Below the pieces are notes generated by a model. It saw nothing but the letters and a program-made list of their open reading frames with translations. It was not told where the DNA came from and ran no database searches. DNA of 64,000 bases from Flavobacterium sp. PMTSA4 (GTDB lineage: Bacteria > Bacteroidota > Bacteroidia > Flavobacteriales > Flavobacteriaceae), in assembly GCF_032098525.1 (NCBI RefSeq), contig NZ_CP134890.1:2232001-2296000 (forward strand), given 5' to 3'. Position numbers and translations under genes: made by a program. Within the stretch, counting starts at the first letter, position 1, and the number at the start of each line of letters is the position of its first letter. Below are positions 8,867-17,707 of the stretch, piece by piece.

Positions 8867-9755
8867 CAATAAAGTTTTAATAACAGGAATTAATGGTTTT
8901 ACAGGTAAGTATTTAAAGAAATATTTAGAAGAACTAAACTATGAGGTTTATGGATTATCAAACACAATAGATGAAAAAAAAGACAAGATATTTTCTTGTG
9001 ATATAAACAATCAGGATGAATTAAATTTAATAATTAAAAATCTTCAACCAAATTATATTTTTCATTTAGCGGCTATTTCAAATGTACAGCATAGTGATTT
9101 AGTTGAAATGTATAAAGTTAATGTGATAGGCACTCAAAATGTTTTAAATGCATCTTTGAAAGTTAAAAAATATTTAAAGAAAATTATTTTAGCAAGTAGC
9201 GCTACAGTTTATGGAAATCAAACGGAAAAAGTACTACATGAAAATTTAGTTCCTAATCCAATAAATCATTATGGAATAAGCAAACTTGCCATGGAACAAA
9301 TTGCTAAAACCTATTTTGATGAATTACCAATATTAATCACAAGACCTTTTAATTATACTGCTCCTGGACATAGTGAGCATTTTGTAGTGCCAAAAATAGC
9401 TAAAGCTTTTATAAATAACGAGAAAACAATAGAGTTAGGAAATATAGAAGTATATAGAGAATATAATAGTATTGATTATGTTTTGAGAGTTTATTTTGAG
9501 TTAATGAATTCAAAAAGTACAGGTGAAATAGTCAATATTGCTTCAGGTAAAACACATTCTTTAAAAGAAATTATTTCAATATTTTCAAAACTATCGGGAC
9601 ACTTGATAGATATTAAGATAAACCCTCAATTTGTTAGAAAAAATGAAATTATAACCTTAGCTGGAGATATTGTTAAGCTAAAGAAAATAATTAAAATCCC
9701 TAAAGATAATAACATAGAGAATGTTGTTAATCAATTTTTAAATACCAATTATTGA
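8850..9755 (+). CDS. rmd: GDP-6-deoxy-D-mannose reductase-like SDR
   Basis: The 301-residue extended SDR begins with LITGINGFTGKYL and carries SSATVYG plus Y141-x3-K145 (YGISK). The segment RPFNYTAPGHSEHFVVPKIA closely matches Rmd enzymes, which reduce GDP-4-keto-6-deoxymannose to GDP-D-rhamnose. The ATG at 8850 is favoured; a start at 8802 would add 16 residues that fit no SDR and lie wholly within gmd. Together with gmd it gives a two-step GDP-D-rhamnose (or 6-deoxytalose) route. Fucose synthase is less likely from the motif pattern. Confidence 0.82.
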   Translation: MDFHSNNKVLITGINGFTGKYLKKYLEELNYEVYGLSNTIDEKKDKIFSCDINNQDELNLIIKNLQPNYIFHLAAISNVQHSDLVEMYKVNVIGTQNVLNASLKVKKYLKKIILASSATVYGNQTEKVLHENLVPNPINHYGISKLAMEQIAKTYFDELPILITRPFNYTAPGHSEHFVVPKIAKAFINNEKTIELGNIEVYREYNSIDYVLRVYFELMNSKSTGEIVNIASGKTHSLKEIISIFSKLSGHLIDIKINPQFVRKNEIITLAGDIVKLKKIIKIPKDNNIENVVNQFLNTNY

Positions 9756-10525
9756 TTTTTAGCAGTACCGCTTCCAAAAAACTTATTTTTAGTTTGTACC
9801 AAAAAGTTATAATTTTTTGCTAATTGTTTTTTAAAAAAAGATGCGTTTTCTTTTGGAAACCAATCTGTAGTTCTAGGTTCTTCAATATGTCTTTTATGAA
9901 TTTGATATGCATAGGTAGCAATTGAGGTTCGATATCTGTTTTCTGGAAAATTAGTCATATCGTAGCCATGAAGCGTATAAGGAGCACATTGTTGTATAAT
10001 TAATCTGTTAAATGGAACTCCGATTTCAGTTTCTTCCTCTGTTCTTAAATCCTTAATGCGAAGACCACCTTTGTATTCTGTTTTCCAATCTTTATTTAGG
10101 TATAACAACAAATTTAGTTCACGATACCAATTTTTATTAATAGGATGATAATTAAAATCCAAATGCATATCTAAAAAACTATTTTTTTTCCCTTGGTGTA
10201 ATCCACCGCCATGGTTTTTTGGATCCACAAAAATATTTTTTGCAGTGATAAATGAAAGTATTTTATTGAATCTTTCTGAGAGTAATTCTGAATGTAATTC
10301 TTCTAATTCAGGACAAAGTTCTTTATAGTTAGATTTTTCGAATTTATTATTTGCAAAAGCATAATCTCTACTTTTATTATTAAGTTCTGGAATACTATTA
10401 TAAGCTTTAATTAGCTTTTCTTCATCACAAAAATTATCAATAACTAAATGTGGAAAAGGTTGTGCAGCCAAGTATTTTACTCGGAGGTTATCTAAATTAT
10501 TCTCTAAGTATTCAAAATTAATCAT
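9749..10525 (-). CDS. 2-oxoglutarate/Fe(II)-dependent oxygenase
   Basis: This 258-residue protein shows the facial triad H121-x-D123 (MHLDFNYHP) and distal H186 (YTLHGYD), with R199 (RYRTS) placed to bind 2-oxoglutarate. This is the double-stranded beta-helix layout of prolyl-4-hydroxylase-like dioxygenases. It faces against the flanking polysaccharide genes, overlaps the end of rmd by 7 bases and has its own -7 box at 10557-10564. Hydroxylation of a sugar, lipid or protein is possible; the substrate is unknown. It may be a cargo gene in the locus. Confidence 0.85.
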   Translation of the reverse strand: MINFEYLENNLDNLRVKYLAAQPFPHLVIDNFCDEEKLIKAYNSIPELNNKSRDYAFANNKFEKSNYKELCPELEELHSELLSERFNKILSFITAKNIFVDPKNHGGGLHQGKKNSFLDMHLDFNYHPINKNWYRELNLLLYLNKDWKTEYKGGLRIKDLRTEEETEIGVPFNRLIIQQCAPYTLHGYDMTNFPENRYRTSIATYAYQIHKRHIEEPRTTDWFPKENASFFKKQLAKNYNFLVQTKNKFFGSGTAKNQ

Positions 10526-10556
10526 ATGTGTAATTTAAGTGATAATTAGTCGTGAA

Positions 10557-10564
10557 CAAAAATA
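10557..10564 (-). promoter_or_regulatory. -7 box for the 2OG oxygenase gene
   Basis: Read on the minus strand this is TATTTTTG, an exact match to the Bacteroidota TAnnTTTG -7 consensus, about 32 bases before the ATG at 10525. No well-spaced TTG -33 element is evident. Confidence 0.55.
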
Positions 10565-10660
10565 GTAATAAAACTTTATAAAGTAATATATCTACCTTAA
10601 TAGATTATAAAATGGTAATTTATTAATATTTTGTTTAACTATTCAAGTTTTAATAATTAC

Positions 10661-10668
10661 TATATTTG
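10661..10668 (+). promoter_or_regulatory. -7 box starting the second polysaccharide unit
   Basis: TATATTTG matches TAnnTTTG and lies 33 bases before the ATG at 10702. It marks a new forward transcription unit after the reverse oxygenase gene. The nearest upstream TTG (10631) is farther away than the usual spacing. Confidence 0.6.
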
Positions 10669-10701
10669 TCTCGGTTTATAAGTTTTAAACTTTTCTTTTA
10701 C

Positions 10702-11811
10702 ATGAAAATAGCAATTCTCGGCACAAGAGGAATTCCAAATTATTACGGAGGATTTGAACAATTTGCTGAATTTTTTTCAGTTTTTTTAGCACAAAATGAC
10801 CACAAAGTTTTTGTTTATAATTCTCATAATCATCCTTATAAAGAGAATAATTTTAAAGGTGCTCATATTATTCATCAATTTGATCCAGAATATAAAATTG
10901 GAACAGCGGGACAATTTATTTATGACTTGAATTGTATTCTTGACGCTAGAAAAAGAAATTTTGATATCATTTTGCAATTAGGTTATACTAGTAATGCAAT
11001 TTGGCATTTTTTGTTACCAAGAAAACCTATTATTATTACAAATATGGATGGCTTGGAATGGAAGAGAACAAAATATTCTAAAATCGTTCAAAAAGCTCTG
11101 AAATATTCTGAAAAGTTAGCTATTAAAAGTAGTGATTTTTTAATAGCTGATTCTGTTGGAATTCAAAATCATATAAAGAAAAGCTATTCTAAAGAATCTA
11201 AATACATTGCTTATGGTGCTGAGGTTTTTTTGAATCCTAATCCAGAAATTCTTTTTGAATATAATTTAGAAAAAGGATTTTACAATATGATTTTGGCTCG
11301 TTTGGAACCTGAAAACAATATTGAGACTATACTCGACGGAGTAGTTTTAAGCAATTCTACAACTCCAATAATTATTATAGGAAATCACGAAACTAAATTT
11401 GGAGATTATCTAAAGAAAAAGTTTTTGAAATATAAAAACATACGATTTTTAGGAGCAGTTTATAATTTAAATCATTTGAATAATCTAAGATATTATTCAA
11501 ATTTATATTTTCATGGTCATACAGTTGGAGGTACAAATCCTTCACTTCTTGAAGCTATGGCATCAAATGCTTTAATAATTGCACACAATAATGAGTTTAA
11601 TAAAGCAATATTAAAAGAAAATAGTTATTATTTTTCAAGCGCTGATGAAGTGAAAAATATTATAAATACTATCAAAAAAAATGATAACTTGCAACTAGTT
11701 CAAAATAATATTAAGGCAATAGAAAAAGAATTTAACTGGAATAAAATTAATGGCGAATATTTACAATTTTTTGAAGAATGTTTTTCAAGATATAAAAAAC
11801 CAAACAAATAA
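10702..11811 (+). CDS. glycosyltransferase, DUF1972/GT4 type
   Basis: The 369-residue protein starts with MKIAILGTRGIPNYYGGFEQ, the hallmark of the DUF1972 N-terminal glycosyltransferase domain, and continues with a GT4 C-terminal domain (ARLEPENNIE, then HGHTVGGTNPSLLEAMA). Relatives are rhamnosyltransferases and other polysaccharide enzymes. I use the ATG at 10702, because the longer reading begins at a TTG inside the promoter box. It overlaps the following membrane gene by 62 bases. Confidence 0.88.
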   Translation: MKIAILGTRGIPNYYGGFEQFAEFFSVFLAQNDHKVFVYNSHNHPYKENNFKGAHIIHQFDPEYKIGTAGQFIYDLNCILDARKRNFDIILQLGYTSNAIWHFLLPRKPIIITNMDGLEWKRTKYSKIVQKALKYSEKLAIKSSDFLIADSVGIQNHIKKSYSKESKYIAYGAEVFLNPNPEILFEYNLEKGFYNMILARLEPENNIETILDGVVLSNSTTPIIIIGNHETKFGDYLKKKFLKYKNIRFLGAVYNLNHLNNLRYYSNLYFHGHTVGGTNPSLLEAMASNALIIAHNNEFNKAILKENSYYFSSADEVKNIINTIKKNDNLQLVQNNIKAIEKEFNWNKINGEYLQFFEECFSRYKKPNK

Positions 11812-13105
11812 AAATCCCTTTTTTTTAGCTGTATTACTTTTACTAATATCAATTCCACTTCCTTATTTAGTTAATAATATATTTCTAGGATCTTTTTTAA
11901 TTTTCACTATAGTAAAATTTAAAAAAGAAAACATTAGTTTTTCATTGGTTTTAACTTTACCAATTGTTTTGTTTTTGCTGATGACAATTTCTTATACTTG
12001 GAGTATAGATAGAGAAAGCACACTTAATGCTATTCCTAAAGAAATAACATTATTAGTAATCCCACTAGCTTTTGCATTTAATAAAAAATTAGACTCAGAA
12101 AATCAAGAAAAAATTGTAAAGTATTTTGCTTATTCAATGATTTTACTTGGGTTCTATTTTTTATTCAGAGCCTTTGTTCGTTATTCAATTTCGCATGATA
12201 TTAGGAATTTTTTCTATCACGGAGATAATGATGATAAATTTGGATTAATTCCAAAATTGCTTAACGCAATCCATGTTTCTTATTTTATGGCAATTGCATT
12301 TTTTTATTATTTTTCAAAAACTGTAAAAACAAGAGCAGATTATATCATTTCAATTATACTTTTAGGATTTATATTTTTAATGTCTTCTAAGAATATTATT
12401 TTAATTGTAATTCTACTAATACTAGCTTATACTTTTTTCTTTTCTAAGATTGCACATAAAATGCGTTTAAGAAATCTAATTGTTTTTGGATTAATCATTG
12501 CATTGTTGTTTTCATACGGAAGAATAAAACAAAGATTTGAAATAGAATTTCAAACTAATACAAAGAAAAGTTTAAGTGCAAACGTGATTGAAGGAATACC
12601 ATTAACAGTTCATAATGTTAGTATAAAAGAAGCTTGGCAGAATGAAAAATTTACTCAAAATGATTTTTTCTCTGGAACAGTCTTTCGTGTATATCAGTTT
12701 AGAATATTTTTAGAATTCTTAAAAGAAGAACCTATATTTTGGAAAGGATTTGGATTGAATGCATCATATCCAAAAATTAAGGAAAAGGCAATATACTACG
12801 ATTTATATATGGGAGAAGCTGGCGATGGTGGTTATCAAAACAAGAACTTTCATAATCAATACGTACAAAATTTTGCTGAATTAGGAATATTTGGATTTAT
12901 AATTTTACTGTTAATTGTTGCTTTAAATCTTAAAAACGCTTTGAAAAGTAAAGATTTTGTGCATTTTGCTTTCGCAATTCTAACGATAAGTTTATTTTTG
13001 ACCGAAACATTACTGTGGCGTCAACGAGGAGTGGTTTTCTTTACCATTTTTTATTGCCTATTCAACACCAGTGTTTATCAAAAAAAAATTGAAAAAAGAC
13101 TATGA
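11750..13105 (+). CDS. O-antigen ligase/polymerase family membrane protein
   Basis: This 451-residue protein has about 11 hydrophobic segments and a large periplasmic loop (about residues 255-370) with FWKGFGLN and HNQYVQNFAELGIFGF, as in Wzy_C/WaaL proteins. It may ligate glycan to lipid A or polymerise a second glycan. The ATG at 11750 gives a 62-base overlap with the preceding gene; a TTG at 11771 is a possible shorter start. Its stop overlaps the next ATG (ATGA at 13102). Confidence 0.75.
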   Translation: MANIYNFLKNVFQDIKNQTNKNPFFLAVLLLLISIPLPYLVNNIFLGSFLIFTIVKFKKENISFSLVLTLPIVLFLLMTISYTWSIDRESTLNAIPKEITLLVIPLAFAFNKKLDSENQEKIVKYFAYSMILLGFYFLFRAFVRYSISHDIRNFFYHGDNDDKFGLIPKLLNAIHVSYFMAIAFFYYFSKTVKTRADYIISIILLGFIFLMSSKNIILIVILLILAYTFFFSKIAHKMRLRNLIVFGLIIALLFSYGRIKQRFEIEFQTNTKKSLSANVIEGIPLTVHNVSIKEAWQNEKFTQNDFFSGTVFRVYQFRIFLEFLKEEPIFWKGFGLNASYPKIKEKAIYYDLYMGEAGDGGYQNKNFHNQYVQNFAELGIFGFIILLLIVALNLKNALKSKDFVHFAFAILTISLFLTETLLWRQRGVVFFTIFYCLFNTSVYQKKIEKRL

Positions 13106-14085
13106 AAAGAATTTTAATAACAGGTGCTGCTGGATTTTTAGGTTCACACTTATGCGATCGTTTTATTTCAGAGGGTTATTTTGTTATTGGAATGGATAAT
13201 TTAATAACTGGAGATTTAAAAAACATTGAACATCTTTTCAAAGATAGAAATTTTGAATTTTATCATCACGATGTTACTAAGTTTGTTCATGTTCCAGGAA
13301 AATTAGATTATATTCTTCATTTTGCTTCACCAGCGAGTCCGATAGATTATCTTAAAATTCCAATTCAGACTCTAAAAGTGGGTTCATTAGGAACTCATAA
13401 TTTGTTAGGATTGGCCAGAGTAAAAAAAGCAAGAATTTTAATTGCCTCAACTTCTGAAGTATATGGTGATCCATTAGTTCATCCTCAAACAGAAGAATAT
13501 TATGGAAATGTAAACACCATTGGTCCACGTGGAGTTTATGATGAAGCAAAACGATTCCAAGAATCAATTACAATGGCTTATCATACTTTTCATGGAGTTG
13601 AAACTCGCATAGTTAGAATTTTTAACACTTATGGTCCAAGAATGCGATTAAATGATGGAAGAGTTATTCCAGCTTTTATAGGACAAGCGTTGCGAGGTGA
13701 AGATTTAACAATTTTTGGTGATGGAAGTCAAACACGTTCATTTTGTTACGTAACAGACCAAGTAGAGGGAATTTTTAGACTTTTACATTCTGATTATATT
13801 TATCCGGTAAATATTGGAAATCCAGATGAAATCAGCATTAAAGACTTTGCTGAAGAAATAATTAAACTGACAGGAACAAACCAGAAAGTGGTTTATCATG
13901 ATTTACCAATAAATGATCCGATGCAAAGAAAACCAGATACCACAAAAGCAAAAGAAATTTTGGGTTGGGAAGCAAAAGTAGAACGAGCAGAAGGAATGAA
14001 GTTAACTTATCATTATTTTAAATCTTTATCATCAGAAGAACTTTTAAAAGAAGAACATAAAGATTTTTCTAAATACATTTTTTAG
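13102..14085 (+). CDS. uxs: UDP-glucuronate decarboxylase (UDP-xylose synthase)
   Basis: This 327-residue extended SDR converts UDP-glucuronate to UDP-xylose with bound NAD+. It has TGAAGFLGSHLCDRF at the N-terminus, HFASPASP, the STSEVYGDP segment and Y146-x3-K150 (YDEAK), all characteristic of UXS rather than of glucose 4,6-dehydratases. RIFNTYGPRM and DGSQTRSFCYV complete the pattern. A UDP-glucose dehydrogenase to supply its substrate is not in this window. The stop codon overlaps the GTG start of the next gene by one base. Confidence 0.94.
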   Translation: MKRILITGAAGFLGSHLCDRFISEGYFVIGMDNLITGDLKNIEHLFKDRNFEFYHHDVTKFVHVPGKLDYILHFASPASPIDYLKIPIQTLKVGSLGTHNLLGLARVKKARILIASTSEVYGDPLVHPQTEEYYGNVNTIGPRGVYDEAKRFQESITMAYHTFHGVETRIVRIFNTYGPRMRLNDGRVIPAFIGQALRGEDLTIFGDGSQTRSFCYVTDQVEGIFRLLHSDYIYPVNIGNPDEISIKDFAEEIIKLTGTNQKVVYHDLPINDPMQRKPDTTKAKEILGWEAKVERAEGMKLTYHYFKSLSSEELLKEEHKDFSKYIF

Positions 14086-15437
14086 TGGCAAAAAAGACAG
14101 GAAGATATTCAGGTTATATCAGACCATTTTCTTATGCAATCGATTTAATTATTTTAAATCTTTTTGCATGGTTGATTTTACCCTATAATTTCCAGTTAAT
14201 TTCATTTCATTTATTTGTATCCTTAGCTTGGATTATTATTGCTACAAATATTGGATTTTATGAAGTATACAGATATACAAAGGTATCAGAGATATTTTCT
14301 AAAATAATAAAACAATATTTTTTATTTTTTATAGTAAGTTTTGCTTACGTTGGTTATTTCGAAAAATTATCAGACACTTCTAAATTAGTTCAATTTGTTA
14401 CTTATTCTTTATTCTTAATTTCTTTTGCGAAATTATTTATTTATTATTTTTTAAGAAAATATAGGGTTGTTTTTGGCGGAAATTTTAGAAGAGTTGTAAT
14501 TGTTGGTAATGGAAAATCGGTAGATCAGTTGAAAACATTTTTTAATGATAATCCAGACTATGGTTATAAATTAATTAATGTTTTTGATTTAGTCCAAAAT
14601 AAGAAAAAACAAATAGAAGAATGTCTAGATTTTGTTATGAAACAAAAAATAGATGAAATTTATTGTGCTTTATCTGATTTGAATAATACTGAAGTTAATA
14701 AGTTTATAGATTTTACAGACAATAATTTAAAGATTTTAAAGTTTTTACCTGACAATAAAGAACTATTTTCTAGGAATTTAATTTATGATTATTATGATTA
14801 TATTCCAATCATTTCCATTAGAAACGTTCCTTTAGATGAAGTTCCAAACAAAATAATTAAGAGAATATTTGATATTATTTTTTCGTTATTAATCATTGTA
14901 GGTTTATTGTCTTGGTTAACACCTATTTTAGCAATCTTAATTCGTTTAGAATCAAAAGGACCAATTTTTTTCAAACAAAAAAGGAATGGTTTAAATTATG
15001 ACGAATTTTATTGTTATAAGTTTAGGTCAATGAGGTTAAATAAAATTGCTGATTTGTATCAAGTTTCTAAAAATGATCCAAGAATTACTAAAATTGGTAA
15101 ATTTATTCGCAAAACAAGCATAGATGAACTACCTCAATTTTTTAATGTTTTATTAGGCGACATGTCTGTTGTTGGACCTAGACCACATATGGTTAGTCAT
15201 ACAGAAATGTATGCAAGAAGAATTGATAAATTTATGGTTCGTCATTTTATAAAACCGGGAATAACAGGTTTAGCTCAAACTAAAGGTTTTAGAGGCGAAG
15301 TGGAAACAGATAAAGACATTATATTTAGAGTAAAATACGATATTTTTTACTTAGAAAATTGGTCATTGTTTTTAGATTTAAAAATAATCTTTATAACAAT
15401 TATTAATGCAATAAAAGGCGAAGATAAAGCATACTAA
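14085..15437 (+). CDS. polyprenyl-phosphate hexose-1-phosphate transferase (WcaJ-like)
   Basis: This 450-residue protein likely starts repeat-unit synthesis by moving a sugar-1-phosphate onto undecaprenyl phosphate. The N-terminal half has four membrane helices and a CoA-binding-like domain with VVIVGNGKSVDQL. The C-terminal half is the bacterial sugar transferase domain, with KRIFDIIFSLL, YKFRSMR and ELPQFFNVLLGDMSVVGPRP. The start is GTG, overlapping the preceding TAG (TAGTG). It converges on the next reverse gene with a 4-base overlap. The sugar is unknown. Confidence 0.92.
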   Translation: MAKKTGRYSGYIRPFSYAIDLIILNLFAWLILPYNFQLISFHLFVSLAWIIIATNIGFYEVYRYTKVSEIFSKIIKQYFLFFIVSFAYVGYFEKLSDTSKLVQFVTYSLFLISFAKLFIYYFLRKYRVVFGGNFRRVVIVGNGKSVDQLKTFFNDNPDYGYKLINVFDLVQNKKKQIEECLDFVMKQKIDEIYCALSDLNNTEVNKFIDFTDNNLKILKFLPDNKELFSRNLIYDYYDYIPIISIRNVPLDEVPNKIIKRIFDIIFSLLIIVGLLSWLTPILAILIRLESKGPIFFKQKRNGLNYDEFYCYKFRSMRLNKIADLYQVSKNDPRITKIGKFIRKTSIDELPQFFNVLLGDMSVVGPRPHMVSHTEMYARRIDKFMVRHFIKPGITGLAQTKGFRGEVETDKDIIFRVKYDIFYLENWSLFLDLKIIFITIINAIKGEDKAY

Positions 15438-16618
15438 AAAGCGCTTTGTTTTAATAATTCTCTCATTTGATTATCCAAATTAAAAAGTATTTTAGATTTT
15501 TCAAAAATGGCTTTCTTCATTGTTTTAAGTTCCTTTTTATCGAGATTAGATATTTCAATTAATTTTTCGTTTAGTTCTTTATAACTCTCAACTTCAGCAA
15601 CCCAACCTAATTCATTTTCTTCAACGATAATTCCACCTTCACCGCCACCAAAATAAAGTATTGGAAAACCTAATGTGGTATACTCAAAAATTTTAGAAGG
15701 AACTGAACCATAAATTCTAGTTTTCAAGGGAACAATTGCAATGTCGAATGATTTTAAAGTTTCATGAAGAACTTTTCGTTCCATCATTCCATGGAAAAAT
15801 ATTTTTTGCTCGTTTTGAGAAGAAATAAACTGTTCTAGTTGGTTTTTCTCTGCTCCATCACCAAAGATGTGCAGTTCAATATTTAGATCTTTCAAATTGA
15901 TTTTTTGACACAATTCTAAAACACCTTGAGCAATTCCTAAAAGGCCTGCATAAAATATTTTTACAGGTTTATTTTCTTCTGATTTTAATTCTATTTCTGA
16001 AACATTATGGTCAGGAAAGTTTCTATATAAAAAGCATTTTTTTTCAGGAAATATATTTTTTATGTGATGAATTATTTCCTCAGATTGACCCAAAATTAAT
16101 GTTGCTTTTTTATAAATATATTTTTCTAAAAATTTGGAAAACTTATGAGATAGGGAATCTTTTTTTAGCGCTTTTAATTCAATTCCTGCTAATGGCCACA
16201 AATCGGAAACATTGAGAATTATTTTCTTGTTTTTTAATGAAAGTATAAAAACAGAAATAAAGGAAAGTAATAATGGTGGCGATTGAACGATTACTTTTTT
16301 AGATGTTTTTTTAAATAATAAATAGAAAAACAAGCTTATAGAAAAAGACAATACAGAAAGTATTCTGACCAATAAATTTTTACTTATACTTGGATAAATC
16401 CATAAGCGTTTTACCGTAATGTTTTCTCTATTTTCAGTTACTGAAAATTTGCCTTTATATTCTGGAAATAATTCTCCTTTTGGGTAATTTCCCAATGGAC
16501 AAATTACGGTTACATTGTAATTATTTTGATTTAATTTTAAAGCTAATTGCTCAATTCTATTAGCAGCAGCACCTTTTTCAGGTGGATAATAATTAGATAT
16601 AATTGTAATTTCTTCCAT
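15434..16618 (-). CDS. glycosyltransferase family 4 (WbuB/WcaI-like)
   Basis: This is a 394-residue GT-B enzyme. The N-terminal half has SNYYPPEKGAAANRIEQLA, the start typical of WbuB/WcaI glycosyltransferases. The C-terminal half has IFYAGLLGIAQG, IHIFGDG-like sequence and VPSKIFEYTTLGFPIL in place of the EGFG form of EX7E. A hydrophobic stretch near residues 85-130 suggests membrane contact, also usual for the group. It shares one base with the wecB stop and is the last gene of a reverse three-gene unit. Confidence 0.86.
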   Translation of the reverse strand: MEEITIISNYYPPEKGAAANRIEQLALKLNQNNYNVTVICPLGNYPKGELFPEYKGKFSVTENRENITVKRLWIYPSISKNLLVRILSVLSFSISLFFYLLFKKTSKKVIVQSPPLLLSFISVFILSLKNKKIILNVSDLWPLAGIELKALKKDSLSHKFSKFLEKYIYKKATLILGQSEEIIHHIKNIFPEKKCFLYRNFPDHNVSEIELKSEENKPVKIFYAGLLGIAQGVLELCQKINLKDLNIELHIFGDGAEKNQLEQFISSQNEQKIFFHGMMERKVLHETLKSFDIAIVPLKTRIYGSVPSKIFEYTTLGFPILYFGGGEGGIIVEENELGWVAEVESYKELNEKLIEISNLDKKELKTMKKAIFEKSKILFNLDNQMRELLKQSAF

Positions 16619-17706
16619 TACATTTTTGATAGTAAAATATCAATTATTCGTTCAGAAGCTTTTCCATCCCAAAGCTCGGGAATTCCTGCTTTTCTTTGAC
16701 CATTTTGCAAAAATTCACCAAAAACTTTTTCTAAATTAGTAATTGATGTTCCAATTAAATGATTAGTACCAATTTCTATGGTTTCTGGTCTTTCGGTTGT
16801 AGTTCTTAATGTAAAACATGGAATTCCTAAAACAGTTGTTTCTTCGGAAATTCCACCTGAATCAGTTATAACCGCAAAACTATTTTTTATCAAGTACATG
16901 AAATTTAAATAACCTTGTGGTTCTACAGTAATGATGTTTTTTAATTCTAAATTTTGTTCACCTAAAATTGCTTTTGTTCTTGGATGAATTGGGAAAATCA
17001 CTTTTTTATCACCAACCATTTTGTCTATTCCTTTTAACAAATCAATTAATGAATTTTCTTCATCAACATTTGATGGACGATGTAAAGTCAAAATGATATA
17101 ATTGCCTGATTCAAGCTGATATTCATTCCAAAAATATGGGGAAGAAATTCTATTTAAATTTTGATACAATGTGTCAATCATAACATTTCCAACGAAATGA
17201 ATGGCTGAAGGTTCAGCACCATATTTCAATAAATTTTCTCCAGCCAAAGTTGAAGTAGTAAAGAAATAATCGGTTATGCTATCAGTAACAATTCTATTTA
17301 TTTCTTCAGGCATTGTCATATCACCAGAACGTATTCCAGCTTCAACATGAGTTACTTTAACATTCAATTTTTTAGCAACTATTGTACATGCCATAGTCGA
17401 ATTTACATCTCCAACAACTAAAACCAAATCACAAGGATTTTCGAGTAATTCTTGTTCAAAGGCAATCATTATAGCTGCTGTTTGCTGAGCTTGCGAACCA
17501 CTTTTTACTTCAAGATTTGCATTTGGATGCGGAATATTCAGTTCTTCAAAGAAAGTATCGCTTAAATTTTTGTCATAATGCTGACCAGTGTGAACTAATC
17601 TGAAAGATAATGTTGCACCTTCAGATTGTTTTTTTTCAATCGCCTTAATTATTGGAGCAATTTTTATAAAATTGGGTCTTGCACCTGCAACTATTGTTAT
17701 TTTCAT
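16618..17706 (-). CDS. wecB: UDP-N-acetylglucosamine 2-epimerase (non-hydrolysing)
   Basis: WecB interconverts UDP-GlcNAc and UDP-ManNAc. The 362-residue protein contains GARPNFIKIAPI, HTGQHYD, VVGDVNSTMA, HVEAGIRSGD with PEEINR, HPR and TDSGGISEE, covering the catalytic and UDP-binding sites of the family. No ManNAc dehydrogenase (wecC) lies in the window, so the product may be used directly or oxidised by an enzyme elsewhere. It starts 1 base after the CapK-like gene ends, which indicates a tight operon. Confidence 0.95.
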   Translation of the reverse strand: MKITIVAGARPNFIKIAPIIKAIEKKQSEGATLSFRLVHTGQHYDKNLSDTFFEELNIPHPNANLEVKSGSQAQQTAAIMIAFEQELLENPCDLVLVVGDVNSTMACTIVAKKLNVKVTHVEAGIRSGDMTMPEEINRIVTDSITDYFFTTSTLAGENLLKYGAEPSAIHFVGNVMIDTLYQNLNRISSPYFWNEYQLESGNYIILTLHRPSNVDEENSLIDLLKGIDKMVGDKKVIFPIHPRTKAILGEQNLELKNIITVEPQGYLNFMYLIKNSFAVITDSGGISEETTVLGIPCFTLRTTTERPETIEIGTNHLIGTSITNLEKVFGEFLQNGQRKAGIPELWDGKASERIIDILLSKM

Positions 17707-17707
17707 T

